Assembly (NCBI RefSeq): GCF_039539525.1
Contig: NZ_BAABDH010000036.1
Span: 1-64,000, forward strand
DNA from: Hymenobacter algoricola
Lineage (GTDB): Bacteria; Bacteroidota; Bacteroidia; Cytophagales; Hymenobacteraceae
Direction of reading: 5' to 3'
DNA length: 64,000 nt
Part shown: piece by piece, positions 9,838 to 19,113 of the stretch
Layout of the letters: every line of letters starts with the position of its first letter
How positions within the stretch are numbered: position 1 is the first letter of the stretch
The notes under the pieces: model-generated
What the model was told of the DNA's origin: nothing
Database searches by the model: none
What the model saw: the letters and a program-made list of their open reading frames with translations, nothing else
Translations under genes and position numbers: made by a program

Positions 9838-10388
9838 AAATAAAAGGCGGCCTTCCAACCGCAGTTAGGTAGCAGTAAGGGATAGTGGCAGGCGGATACA
9901 GTGACAGACTAAACGAGTTGCCCAACAGCAGCTACAGCCAAACCTGCCGCGCGCCAGCCCCGGGCACTGACAGCTGGCCACGCTCTGGGAGGCAGGGACG
10001 CAAGTCTGGGCATCATCGCCCGGAGCAAACCGGGCGACGATGTGAAGAAGGTTGCAATAGGAGTCGTAACCGAGGGCGCGGAACCAGCAGGTGTCTGCCG
10101 GGGCATTGATAAAAAATGGACCTATATAATAATGCGGACGAACAGGATAGCGCCGTAACGATAAGGTGCTACATAGATCAGGATAAGCCGCGCCCAGGTA
10201 GCCGCCGGGTGCTGCTGCAAACAGCTAGTTATTGGTGATAACCTATTGAATAAGGAACACATAGATGGAGGAATCAAGTAAAAAATAGGAGCCTGATAGT
10301 AGTGAGCATAAAGGGATATACCAGAAGAAATTAACTTGGTGAGAATGAGCAGAAGAGGGCTGGGGCCCCTGGATGGCTACCCGCATAA
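9838..10388. other. long non-coding spacer upstream of the RHS locus
   Basis: About 550 bases between the divergent RHS gene and the XRE regulator promoter. The first half is GC-rich, the second half (from about 10110) AT-rich. Short open frames here have no recognisable protein features and were not called. It probably contains the RHS promoter on the minus strand. I see no clear TAnnTTTG box, repeat or RNA structure. Confidence 0.5.
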
Positions 10389-10419
10389 TTGGGAAGCGCT
10401 TCCCGTATATGCATCTTTG
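10389..10419 (+). promoter_or_regulatory. promoter and operator candidate for the XRE regulator
   Basis: TTG at 10389-10391 and CATCTTTG at 10412-10419 (7 of 8 matches at the core of the Bacteroidota -7 box TAnnTTTG) are spaced like -33 and -7 elements. Between them lies a perfect 14-base palindrome, GGGAAGCGCTTCCC, at 10391-10404. That is the position where a repressor would block transcription. Motif-based inference only. Confidence 0.4.
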
Positions 10420-10440
10420 CTTAAAGACTGAACAAGTATA

Positions 10441-10487
10441 TTCAAAATAAGAATGCTTGTCAAGCTTTTTTTAATTCTTTTTTTGAA
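10441..10487. repeat. nested inverted repeats just before the XRE start codon
   Basis: TTCAAAATAAGAAT (10441-10454) and ATTCTTTTTTTGAA (10474-10487) are inverted copies with one mismatch. Between them GCTTGTCAAGC (10455-10465) is a small hairpin with a single-base loop. The cluster ends 10 bases before the ATG at 10498, so it would lie in the leader of the mRNA or serve as an autoregulatory operator. Confidence 0.5.
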
Positions 10488-10497
10488 TAAAAAATAA

Positions 10498-11295
10498 ATG
10501 GACTGGATTCCGGCCAAACTACGCGCTATTCGCCAGCAGTTGGGCCTGACTCAGGCTAAAGCCGCGGAAGCCAGCGGCTTGTCCCAGCGCGACGTGAGCC
10601 AGCTGGAGAACGGGCGCAAGGAGGGTATTCCGAAAGAGTATATGCAGTTTCTGCATAGCCAGGGCATTGACCTCAACTGGCTGTTTACACCGGCCGCGGC
10701 GGCGCCGGAAGCAGCTACGCTGTATGCTGCCCCGGCCGAGCCGGCAGCGCTGGTGCAGGAGTCCGGCCCGGCCGCTTACGGCGGGCCCCGGCCGCCGCAG
10801 GCCGCCCCCGCCATCCGGATGGTGGACGTGGCCGCCGGCCGCCAGTACCCGCAGCGCTACCAGGAGCCCGGTTTCTGCGAGGCGCTGCCCGTGCTCGGGT
10901 TGCCGCTGCCGCAGGTGCAGCAGGGCACGTTCCGCTGCTTTCAGGTGGGGGAGGGGTCACTGGTTCTGCCGCTGCAGCCGCTGGACTGGGTCGTGGCGCG
11001 CTACGAGGAGCCGGCGGCGGCCCTGCCCACGGATGGCGCCCTCTATGTAGAAGTGACCCGGGAAGCACTGCTGGTGGCCCGCATGCTCAGCACCGGCGCC
11101 ACGCCGGGCGAGGTGGCACTCACAACCGATGACCAGCAGCAGACGCCGCTGGCCCGCCGGGCGGTGGTGGAGCTGTGGCGCGTGGTGGCCCACCTGAGCT
11201 TTCAGGTGGCGGCTCCCGCGTCCGGGCTGAGTGCGCTGGCCGCTAACTACCAGGACCTGCTGGATCGGGTGCAGCGGCTGGAGCAGAAGCGGTAG
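10498..11295 (+). CDS. XRE-family transcriptional regulator with S24-like C-terminal domain
   Basis: A 265-residue regulator. Residues 5-60 form a helix-turn-helix of the Cro/C1 type (LGLTQAKAAEASGLSQRDVS then QLENGRK). A Pro/Ala-rich linker covers about 65-110. Residues 135-240 resemble a LexA/S24 peptidase-like fold (FRCFQVGEG, then DWVVARYEE), but the usual GDSM nucleophile motif is not preserved, so self-cleavage is doubtful. The C-terminus is a short coiled stretch (LLDRVQRLEQKR). The ATG follows a very AT-rich leader with several dyads, which suggests autoregulation. Target genes cannot be deduced. Confidence 0.82.
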   Translation: MDWIPAKLRAIRQQLGLTQAKAAEASGLSQRDVSQLENGRKEGIPKEYMQFLHSQGIDLNWLFTPAAAAPEAATLYAAPAEPAALVQESGPAAYGGPRPPQAAPAIRMVDVAAGRQYPQRYQEPGFCEALPVLGLPLPQVQQGTFRCFQVGEGSLVLPLQPLDWVVARYEEPAAALPTDGALYVEVTREALLVARMLSTGATPGEVALTTDDQQQTPLARRAVVELWRVVAHLSFQVAAPASGLSALAANYQDLLDRVQRLEQKR

Positions 11296-11464
11296 CGCCC
11301 GATCAGAAAACCGGGTTCGGCAGTGGCGGCCGTAGCCGGCTTCGGGTCGCCCGTGCCGGGGTGGGGGAGTGCGGGGGCTGGTCTGCTGGCTGCGCGTAAT
11401 CAGTGGTGTAAGCCCAGGATGCCCGCGGCCGGACTCCTGTCGAAGCCGCAGACTGCTGGTATGA

Positions 11465-11581
11465 CGCGCTGGGCTGCTGCCCGCCCAGGCCACCACCGCC
11501 GTGCTCGACCTGCAGCTGCTGCCCGCCGGCGTGTACACCGTGCGCGGCGGCCCCGGCACGGCCCGCCTGGTAGTAAAATAA
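11465..11581 (+). pseudogene. relic of a type IX secretion system C-terminal sorting domain
   Basis: In one frame the last 38 codons before a TAA at 11579-11581 read as the end of a T9SS type A sorting domain: AVLDLQLLPAGVYTVRGG, then TARLVVK and stop. The LPAGVY(T/L)VR and terminal basic-hydrophobic pattern is typical. An in-frame TGA at 11462-11464 and no upstream coding frame show that the rest of the gene is lost. The flanking 11296-11464 and 11582-11752 show nothing else clear. Confidence 0.55.
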
Positions 11582-11752
11582 GGGGCAACAGGTGCAGCAG
11601 GAGCAGTCGGCTCCGACCTGCTTCGATAGAAAGGGCTGGCCTGCCCGCCGGAATTTTGGTGGGCCCGCGGCCCGCCGGCGTGGGACCGGCTGCGCCGCTG
11701 CCGCAATATTCTTTATCTTTTGGCCCTAATTCTCGCTCCCTCTCCAACCCGA

Positions 11753-13516
11753 ATGAGTTCTTTCTCCAGTCTGTTTCGCCGTAAGGACATCGGCGCTATT
11801 CTCCAAAACCCACCCGCCGATGCCGAGCTGCACGCCCACGGCGGCCTGGAGCGCAACCTCACCGTCCGTGACCTGACGGCCCTGGGCATTGCCGCCGTCA
11901 TCGGGGCCGGCATCTTCAGCACCATCGGCAATGCCAGCCACGACGGCGGCCCGGCCGTGTCGCTGCTGTTCATCTTCACCGCCATTGCCTGCGCCTTTTC
12001 GGCCTTGTGCTACGCCCAGTTTGCGGCCACCATTCCCATCAGCGGCTCGGCCTACACTTATGCGTATGCCTCCTTCGGCGAGCTCACGGCCTGGATCATC
12101 GGCTGGGCGCTGATTATGGAATATGCCGTCGGCAACATCGTGGTGGCTATTTCCTGGTCCGACTATTTCACCGGGCTCATGGACGGCATCGGCGTCCACA
12201 TCCCGAATTACCTCACCATGGGCACCCAGAGTGCCTACAAGGGCTACCACGAGGTGCTGGCCCTGATGCAGGCCGGGCAGCCGCTGGCCGACGTGAGTCC
12301 GGCCACGCTGGCCGCCTACAAAACCTGGAACACCGCCCCCGTGCTGTTCGGCGACTTCCGCCTGGTCTGCGACCTGCCCGCCTTCATGATTACGGTGCTC
12401 ATTACGGCCGTCGTCTACGTGGGCATCAAGGAGTCCAAAACGGCCTCCAACCTGCTGGTGCTGCTCAAGCTGATTGTGGTGGCCGTGGTTATTGCCGTGG
12501 GCGTGTTCTACGTGAAAACCGACAACTGGACCCCGTTTGCCCCCAACGGCGTGGCCGGCGTGCTCAAGGGCGTATCGGCCGTGTTTTTCGCCTACATCGG
12601 CTTCGACGCCATCAGCACCACCGCCGAGGAGTGCAAAAACCCCCAGCGCGACCTGCCCCGGGCCATGATCTACGCCCTCATTATCTGCACCGTGCTCTAC
12701 GTCATCATCACGCTGGTGCTCACCGGCATGGTGAGCTACAAGGAGCTGGGCGTGGGCGACCCGCTGGCCTTCGTGTTCCAGAAAGTGGGTTTGCCCCAGC
12801 TGGCGGGCGTGGTCGCCGTGTCGGCCGTATTTGCCATGACCTCGGTGCTGCTGGTGTTTCAGATCGGCCAGCCCCGCATCTGGATGAGCATGAGCCGCGA
12901 CGGGCTGCTGCCCCCGATTTTCGGCAAGGTGCACCCCAAGTTTCACACGCCTTCGTTCAGCACCATCGTCACGGGCCTGTTCGTGGGTATTCCGGCGCTG
13001 TTTCTGAACATGGACCTGGTTATCGACCTGACCAGCATCGGGACGCTGTTTGCCTTTGCCCTGGTCTGCGGCGGCATCCTCGTCATCGACCCGCACGGCA
13101 CGTCGGAGGCCCGCTTCAAGGTTCCTTACATCAACGGCAAATTCCTGGTGCCGCTGATTATGCTGATCGGTATCGGGCTGCTGTTTGCCTACAACGGCGA
13201 AGCGGTGCGCGAAATGGGCCGCACCGTAACCGGGGCCGGGGGCTACGAGGCCTTCAAGCACTACATCCCGATGCTGGTGTTCTTCGGCTTCTGCATCTAC
13301 CTCAGCATTGCCTCCTTCCGCCGCAACCTGTCGTTGCTGCCCACGCTGGGGCTGCTCACCAACCTCTACCTGATGACCCAGCTGGGCGTGAACAACTGGC
13401 TGCTGTTCTTCGGCTGGCTGGTGATTGGGCTGGCGCTGTACTTCAACTACGGCTACAAGCACAGCAAGCTCAACGCCGGCGCCACGGCCAACAACCGGCC
13501 GCCGGTGATTCGGTAA
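11753..13516 (+). CDS. amino acid permease, APC superfamily
   Basis: A 587-residue polytopic transporter starting MSSFSSLFRRKDIG; an ATG 33 bases upstream is open but would add a non-conserved leader. About 12-13 membrane segments are visible. The first contains the APC signature GIAAVIGAGIFSTIG near residues 45-60, and a later one has FFAYIGFDAISTTAEE, both typical of the cationic amino acid transporter (CAT) branch. It should exchange or import amino acids across the inner membrane; the substrate cannot be read. A TATCTTTT box at 11714-11721 is a weak promoter candidate. The gene stands alone, with a different function from its neighbours. Confidence 0.88.
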   Translation: MSSFSSLFRRKDIGAILQNPPADAELHAHGGLERNLTVRDLTALGIAAVIGAGIFSTIGNASHDGGPAVSLLFIFTAIACAFSALCYAQFAATIPISGSAYTYAYASFGELTAWIIGWALIMEYAVGNIVVAISWSDYFTGLMDGIGVHIPNYLTMGTQSAYKGYHEVLALMQAGQPLADVSPATLAAYKTWNTAPVLFGDFRLVCDLPAFMITVLITAVVYVGIKESKTASNLLVLLKLIVVAVVIAVGVFYVKTDNWTPFAPNGVAGVLKGVSAVFFAYIGFDAISTTAEECKNPQRDLPRAMIYALIICTVLYVIITLVLTGMVSYKELGVGDPLAFVFQKVGLPQLAGVVAVSAVFAMTSVLLVFQIGQPRIWMSMSRDGLLPPIFGKVHPKFHTPSFSTIVTGLFVGIPALFLNMDLVIDLTSIGTLFAFALVCGGILVIDPHGTSEARFKVPYINGKFLVPLIMLIGIGLLFAYNGEAVREMGRTVTGAGGYEAFKHYIPMLVFFGFCIYLSIASFRRNLSLLPTLGLLTNLYLMTQLGVNNWLLFFGWLVIGLALYFNYGYKHSKLNAGATANNRPPVIR

Positions 13517-13637
13517 GCGGACTGAGTTAAAGAAAAGCCGGGCTTTGGCCGGCAAGCCGGATAGCCCTAAGTTGGCGGTTTGGTTTGCTAGTCAAAGCCC
13601 GACTTACGTTACGCCCAATTGTTTACGCGCTATTTTT

Positions 13638-16600
13638 ATGGAAAACGAGTCCGCTCTTCCCGTTAACGCGCTGCTCACCCGCCTGCAGGCCTCCCGCGAG
13701 GAGCTGCTGGATCTGGGCCTGCGCAATCCGCTGCTGAACTTCCGCCTCTCCCCGGCCCGCGGGGTGCAGGTAGTACAGGAAGAGTCGGCGGCGGTGTATG
13801 GGGTGCTGGTGCGCCAGGGCAAGATGATGTACTTTTTGGGTGTGACGGAGGCTGAAAATCCGCCCATGGCCCTGCCGACAGGAGCCTCCCAGGAAGTATC
13901 CGACGTAGCAGAATCGTCCGGCTCCCCCTCTCCTTTTTCGGACTCTGCGCATAAAGCAGATGCGGGGTTGGGGGGGGAGGCGCCCTGCCCCGCGCCGGTA
14001 GCGGCAAGCGGGGACAACAAGCTGCAAACCGCGGAGCCCCAGACCAAGCTCGAAACCCGCCTGCTCAACACCTACTACGCGGCCCGCACCAGCCTGGAAG
14101 AGCAGGGCGTGAATATTCTCTACCTCGCCCTGGGCCAGCTCACCTGGTACGAGGCCGACAGCAGTCCGGAGCCGCGGCAGGCCCCACTGCTGCTGGTGCC
14201 CGTGCTGCTGGAGCGCGGCACCGCCGCCGAGCGGTTTAAGCTGCGCCACACCGGTGCCGAAACCGAAGGCAACCTGTCGTTGCAGGCCAAGCTGCGCGCC
14301 GGCTTCGGCCTGGCGCTGCCCCTGCCCGAAGCCGACGATGACCTGCGCCCCGCCGACTACTTCGCAGCGGTGGCGGCGGCCGTGGCGGGGATGCCGCGCT
14401 GGCAGGTGCAGCCCGACCGCATTGCGCTGGGCTTCTTCTCCTTCGGCAAGTTTCTGCTCTACCGCGACCTGGACCCGGCCCTCTGGCCCGCCGAAGCGCC
14501 GCTGCTCGACCATCCCGCCATTGCCGCCCTGCTGGGCCCCGACACCGGCTTCCGCGACGCGGCCCCCACCATCGGCGACACGGCTTTCCTCGACACCGAA
14601 AGCCCCGCCCACGAGCTGCACCAGGTGCTCGACGCCGACTCGTCCCAGCTGCTGGCGCTGCTGGCCGTGCACGAAGGCCGTAACCTCGTGATTCAGGGTC
14701 CGCCCGGCACCGGCAAGTCGCAGACCATTGCCAACCTGCTGGCCGAGGCCATCGGGGCGGGTAAGAAGGTGCTGTTCGTGGCCGAGAAGATGGCGGCCCT
14801 GGAAGTGGTGAAGCGCCGGCTGGATAACCTGGGGCTGGGCGCGGCCTGCCTGGAGCTGCACAGCCACAAAGCCAACAAGAAAGCCCTGCACGACGAGCTG
14901 AAAGCCACCCTGGCCCTGGGCCGCCCCGCCGCCGTGCCTGTGGTGGCCGACCAGATGGCCCAGCTGCCCCGCTACCGCGCGGCCCTCAACGATTATGCGC
15001 TAGCCGTGAATGTGCCCCTGGGTCGCAGCCGCCGCACCGCCCAGCAGGTTGTCGGCGAGCTGCTGAAGCTGAACGAGGAGCGCGGCGCCGTGGAGCTGCC
15101 CCGCCTGAGCTTCGCCAACCTGCCCGCCTGGACCGATGCCGACGCCGCCCAGGCCGAAGCCCTGGCCGCTCGGGTGCAGGCCACGCTGCAGAAAATCGGG
15201 GTGCCCGGAAAGCTGCTGTTCTGGGGCAGTGAGCTGACGGTGCTGCTCCCCGCCGGGCAGGAGGACCTAGCGGTCCGGCTGCGCGAAGCCGGGCTAGCCA
15301 TAGCCGCGCTGCATGGGGCCGCCGAGTCGTTGGCGCACCACCTGGGCCTGCCTGCCTCCTTCGACCGTGCCGCCGCCGAAGCCCTGCTGCCCGCCGCCCG
15401 CCACGCTCAGCTGGCTCCGGCACTGGGTGGCATGGCGGTGGCTGATAGCGCCTGGCTTGCCCAGGCGGGCCGGATTGCCGAAGCTCTGCAGGCCGGTGCT
15501 GCCCACGCCGAGCTGCGCCGCCGGCACGAGTCCACGCTGCTGCCCGAAGCCTGGGGCCAGCCGCTGCTCCTGGAGCGGGCCGCCTTCCTGACTTACGGCG
15601 ACAAGTGGTGGAACTTCCTGAGCGGCGACTACGGCCAGGCCAAAAAGCGCCTGCAAAGCCTCTGGCGCGGCCCCCTGCCCGCCGAAGCCGCCGGCATTAT
15701 CCAGACCATCGACGCCATTCACGAAGCGGCCCGCCACGAGCAGACCCTGACCGCAGCCGCGCCGCTGATGACCGGCCTGTTCGGCCCCGCCTGGCAGGGT
15801 CCGCGCTCCGGCTGGCCCGCCCTGACCAAAACCTGGCAGTACCTCACGCTCACCCACCAGCGCATCAGCCGGGGCGAGCTGCCGGCGGCGCTGCTGGAGT
15901 ACCTGGCCCAAAATCCGCAGCCCGCAGCAGTAGCCGCGCCTTTGGCGACGCTGGAAGCGGCCCTGGTCCAACACCGCGCCGCCCTGCAGGCCGTGGCCGA
16001 GGCCCTGCAGCTCAACGAAGCCCGCCGCTTCGGCCCCGACGGCCGCCTGCAGTTTCAGCCCTTCGAAAGCCAGCGGGCGACGCTGCAAGCCTGGGCCGCC
16101 GACCTGCCCGCGCTGCGCCTGACCACCGAGTGGAACAACGTGGCCGCGGCCGTGCGGCAGGAGCAGCTGCCGGAGCTGCTGGCCCTGGCCGAGAAGTGGG
16201 AGCCGGCCGCGCACTTGCTGGGAGCGGCCGTGCGCCAGACCTGGCTGGAATATCTGCAGAAGCTGGCCTACGAGCAGCACCCGGCCCTGCGGCAGTTTGA
16301 GCGCGCCGGCCATGAGGAAACCGCCGCCCGCTTCCGCCAGGCCGATGAGGACTCGCTCTACCACAACCGGGTGCGGGCCATGCAGCAGCACTTCAGCCAG
16401 CTGCCGAACCAGCAGGCCAGCGGGCAGATGCTCCTGTTGAAAAATGAGTTTGCCAAGAAAACCCGCCACCTGCCCCTGCGCCGGCTCATGCAGCAGGCCG
16501 GCCGCGCGGTGCAGGCCATCAAGCCGGTGTTTATGATGTCGCCGCTGTCGGTGGCCAGCTACCTGCCGCCGGGCGCGGTCGAGTTCGACCTCGTGGTGTT

Positions 16601-18458
16601 CGATGAGGCCAGCCAGGTGAAGCCCGTCGACGCGCTGGGCGCCATTGCCCGCGGCCGCCAGCTGATGGTGGTCGGCGACTCGAAGCAGCTGCCGCCCACC
16701 TCGTTTTTTGACTCGCTTACCGGGGCCGGGGAGGAAGCCGACGAGGACAACGTGACGGCCGACATCCAGAGCATTCTGGAGCTGTGCAAAGCCCGGCAGA
16801 TGCCCGAGCGGATGCTGCGCTGGCACTACCGCAGCCTGCACCAGTCCCTGATTGCGGCCTCCAACCACCTGTTCTACGACGATCAGCTGGTGATATTTCC
16901 CAGCCCCGGCGGGCAGGGGCAGCTGGGGCTGGTCTACCACCAGCTGCCCGACACCCACTACGAGCGGGGCACCACCCGCACCAACCCGCTAGAAGCCGCC
17001 GCGGTGGCCGAAGCCGTGCTGCACCACGCCCGCACCACCCCCAAGCTCACGCTGGGCGTGGTGGCTTTCAGCACGGCCCAGCGCCAGGCCATCCAGGATG
17101 CGCTGGAAATGCGCCGCCGCCAGCACCCCGAAACCGAAGCGTTTTTCAACCGCCACGCGCACGAGCCCTTCTTCGTGAAGAACCTGGAAAATGTGCAGGG
17201 CGACGAGCGGGACGTGATTCTGATCAGCATCGGCTACGGCCGCACCCGGGAGGGCTACCTGAGCATGAGCTTCGGGCCGCTCAACGGCGAGGGCGGCGAG
17301 CGGCGCCTCAACGTGCTCATCACCCGCGCCAAGCAGCGCTGCGAAGTCTTCACCAACCTCACCGCCGACGACCTCGACCTCACCAGGACCAATGCCAAAG
17401 GCGTAGCGGCGCTCAAAACCTTCCTTGGCTTCGCCCAACACGGCCGCCTGAACCAGAACGAGGACACCGGCCGGGCTATGGAGTCGCCGTTTGAAGAAGC
17501 CGTGCACCGCGCCCTCACCGCCCGCGGCTACCTCGTGCGCCCCCAGATTGGCTCCCAGGGCTTCTATATCGACCTGGCCGTGGTGGACCCCGACCAGCCC
17601 GGCCGCTACGTGCTGGGCATCGAGTGCGACGGGGCCATGTACCACAGCGCCCGCTCGGCCCGCGACCGGGACCGGCTGCGCCAGCAGGTGCTCGAAAACG
17701 TGGGCTGGCGCCTGCACCGCATCTGGAGCACCGACTGGTTTCGGGACCCGGCCCGCGAAACCGAGCGCGCCGTGCAGGCCATCGAAGAAGCCCGCCGCCT
17801 CGCTGCCCTCGATGAAGCCGATGAGCCACAGGAGGAACTGACGCCGGAACCGGAAGCGCCGACCGGAATCGAGCGGGAGGATGCGCCGGCGGGGCCGGTG
17901 GCGCTGGCAGCGGCCTACCAGCTGGCGCAGCTGCCGGCCGCCGTAGCCGAGCTGGACCTGCACCAGCACCCGATGGGCCGGCTGGCAACCTGGGTGGCAC
18001 AGGTGGTGGCCGTGGAAAGCCCGGTGCATATCGACGAGGTGACGCGGCGGCTGGCCCTGGCCAGCGGGGCTACCCAGGTGGGCTCCCGCATCCGGGCCAG
18101 CGTGGCGGCGGCGGCCCGGCTGGCGGGCAACCTGCGCCATATCCGGCCGGAAGGCGACTTTCTCTGGGCCCCGATAATGCCGGCGGCGGCCGCGCCCCTG
18201 CGCGACCGAAGTGCGCTGCCGGCGGCCTCGCGCAAGCCGGGCTTGGTGGCCCCCGAGGAGCTGGCCCGCGCCGTGCTGACGGTGGTGCGGCACAGCTTCG
18301 CGCTGGAACGGCCGGCCGTGCTGCTGCCGGTGGCGCGCCTGCTGGGCTTCGCCCGGCCCGGCGAGGAAATGCGCCAGCAGATCGACGCGGCCGTGCAGCA
18401 GCTGGTGGAAAGCGGTGGGCTGCTGGAAACCAACGGCGTTTTGCAGCCCGCGGGCTGA
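13638..18458 (+). CDS. DUF4011 / SF1 helicase / MTES_1575-type nuclease / DUF3320 protein
   Basis: A 1606-residue cytoplasmic protein starting MENESALPVN. The N-terminus carries the DUF4011 signature (LLDLGLRNPLLNFR, near 28-41). A split superfamily 1 helicase follows: Walker A GPPGTGKS near 354, Walker B VVFDEASQ near 986, VVGDSKQLPPTSFF near 1012, ENVQGDERDVILIS near 1185 and LNVLITRAKQRCEVF near 1220. Residues about 1280-1370 form a Vsr/MTES_1575-type restriction-endonuclease fold (SPFEEAVHRAL; GIECDGAMYHSARSARDRDR). The end, about 1420-1606, fits DUF3320. It probably unwinds and cuts DNA or RNA. This architecture is associated with nucleic-acid defence in my recall, but no partner defence gene is present here. 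The next gene starts 5 bases downstream. Confidence 0.87.
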   Translation: MENESALPVNALLTRLQASREELLDLGLRNPLLNFRLSPARGVQVVQEESAAVYGVLVRQGKMMYFLGVTEAENPPMALPTGASQEVSDVAESSGSPSPFSDSAHKADAGLGGEAPCPAPVAASGDNKLQTAEPQTKLETRLLNTYYAARTSLEEQGVNILYLALGQLTWYEADSSPEPRQAPLLLVPVLLERGTAAERFKLRHTGAETEGNLSLQAKLRAGFGLALPLPEADDDLRPADYFAAVAAAVAGMPRWQVQPDRIALGFFSFGKFLLYRDLDPALWPAEAPLLDHPAIAALLGPDTGFRDAAPTIGDTAFLDTESPAHELHQVLDADSSQLLALLAVHEGRNLVIQGPPGTGKSQTIANLLAEAIGAGKKVLFVAEKMAALEVVKRRLDNLGLGAACLELHSHKANKKALHDELKATLALGRPAAVPVVADQMAQLPRYRAALNDYALAVNVPLGRSRRTAQQVVGELLKLNEERGAVELPRLSFANLPAWTDADAAQAEALAARVQATLQKIGVPGKLLFWGSELTVLLPAGQEDLAVRLREAGLAIAALHGAAESLAHHLGLPASFDRAAAEALLPAARHAQLAPALGGMAVADSAWLAQAGRIAEALQAGAAHAELRRRHESTLLPEAWGQPLLLERAAFLTYGDKWWNFLSGDYGQAKKRLQSLWRGPLPAEAAGIIQTIDAIHEAARHEQTLTAAAPLMTGLFGPAWQGPRSGWPALTKTWQYLTLTHQRISRGELPAALLEYLAQNPQPAAVAAPLATLEAALVQHRAALQAVAEALQLNEARRFGPDGRLQFQPFESQRATLQAWAADLPALRLTTEWNNVAAAVRQEQLPELLALAEKWEPAAHLLGAAVRQTWLEYLQKLAYEQHPALRQFERAGHEETAARFRQADEDSLYHNRVRAMQQHFSQLPNQQASGQMLLLKNEFAKKTRHLPLRRLMQQAGRAVQAIKPVFMMSPLSVASYLPPGAVEFDLVVFDEASQVKPVDALGAIARGRQLMVVGDSKQLPPTSFFDSLTGAGEEADEDNVTADIQSILELCKARQMPERMLRWHYRSLHQSLIAASNHLFYDDQLVIFPSPGGQGQLGLVYHQLPDTHYERGTTRTNPLEAAAVAEAVLHHARTTPKLTLGVVAFSTAQRQAIQDALEMRRRQHPETEAFFNRHAHEPFFVKNLENVQGDERDVILISIGYGRTREGYLSMSFGPLNGEGGERRLNVLITRAKQRCEVFTNLTADDLDLTRTNAKGVAALKTFLGFAQHGRLNQNEDTGRAMESPFEEAVHRALTARGYLVRPQIGSQGFYIDLAVVDPDQPGRYVLGIECDGAMYHSARSARDRDRLRQQVLENVGWRLHRIWSTDWFRDPARETERAVQAIEEARRLAALDEADEPQEELTPEPEAPTGIEREDAPAGPVALAAAYQLAQLPAAVAELDLHQHPMGRLATWVAQVVAVESPVHIDEVTRRLALASGATQVGSRIRASVAAAARLAGNLRHIRPEGDFLWAPIMPAAAAPLRDRSALPAASRKPGLVAPEELARAVLTVVRHSFALERPAVLLPVARLLGFARPGEEMRQQIDAAVQQLVESGGLLETNGVLQPAG

Positions 18459-18463
18459 TTGCT

Positions 18464-19087
18464 ATGGCTGCCACCACTGCTCCGGCCCTGCCGCCCGGCG
18501 AAACGCTGTTCACCACTTTCCGCCTGGCCGGCTCGGTGCCGGCGCGGGCCTTTCGGGCGCTGCACCGGCAGCGGCAGCAGGCGCAGGAAGCGGCCCGGCA
18601 GCTGACCGATGCGGCCGTGTACCAGGCCGCGCTGCGCCGCGCCGAGAAGAGGTTCTTCGCCGGCTTCGACGCTCTGCTCGACGCCGCTACCGTGGGCCCG
18701 ACGTTTCTGGAAAAGGAGAAGATAGCCGAAATCGTGGCCGGGGAGCTGATGCTGCTGGAGGAGCTGGGGTTTCGGGTATTGGGCTTCGCGCTGCTGCCCA
18801 ACCACGTGCACGCCGTGCTGCACCTGCCGGCGGCCAGCGGGGCGTCGCTCTATAAATCGCTGCAGCTGCTGCACCAGCGCACCGCCGCCCAAAGCCGCCG
18901 CCTGCTGCGCACCACTCTGCCGCCGGCGGCCCACTTCTGGCAAACCGGCAGCTACGACTACGCCGTAGATGACCCCGCCGAGCTGCTTCGCCTGCTCGAT
19001 TACGTGCGCCACAACGCGGAACGGGCCGGTAAGCAGGGACGTTGGCTGGAGTGGCCGTATTGCTACCTGAGCCCGGCGTATGCGTGA
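18464..19087 (+). CDS. REP-associated tyrosine transposase (RAYT), TnpA-Y1 / IS200-like family
   Basis: A 207-residue HUH single-strand transposase of the REP-associated type. The metal-binding HUH motif is in GFALLPNHVHAVLHL (about residues 105-119). A candidate catalytic Tyr lies in FWQTGSYDYAVDD (about 161-173). The C-terminal pattern (LLRLLDYVRHNAERAG, then WPYCYLSPAYA) is typical of RAYTs. It starts 5 bases after the helicase-nuclease stop and is followed 27 bases after its own stop by a REP-like sequence, as expected for a RAYT with its cognate repeat. No flanking insertion-sequence ends or target duplication are visible, so it looks domesticated. Confidence 0.82.
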   Translation: MAATTAPALPPGETLFTTFRLAGSVPARAFRALHRQRQQAQEAARQLTDAAVYQAALRRAEKRFFAGFDALLDAATVGPTFLEKEKIAEIVAGELMLLEELGFRVLGFALLPNHVHAVLHLPAASGASLYKSLQLLHQRTAAQSRRLLRTTLPPAAHFWQTGSYDYAVDDPAELLRLLDYVRHNAERAGKQGRWLEWPYCYLSPAYA

Positions 19088-19113
19088 TTTTCAGGCTGCT
19101 ATTCCACTAAAGC

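Noticed and set aside
9885..10109. Small open frames on both strands upstream of the RHS locus
   Set aside because: No recognisable signal, family or ribosome site; composition does not support coding.
12007..13530. Long plus-strand frame inside the permease
   Set aside because: Arg/His/Ala/Gly/Pro-rich translation typical of a shifted frame in GC-rich DNA; no domain.
11726..13555. Long minus-strand open frame antisense to the APC permease
   Set aside because: Its composition (His/Gly/Val/Glu-rich) is that of an antisense shadow in GC-rich DNA; the plus strand has a conserved permease.
15294..16958. 554-codon minus-strand frame inside the helicase-nuclease gene
   Set aside because: Antisense of a gene with clear helicase motifs; low-complexity Gly/Gln/Arg translation.
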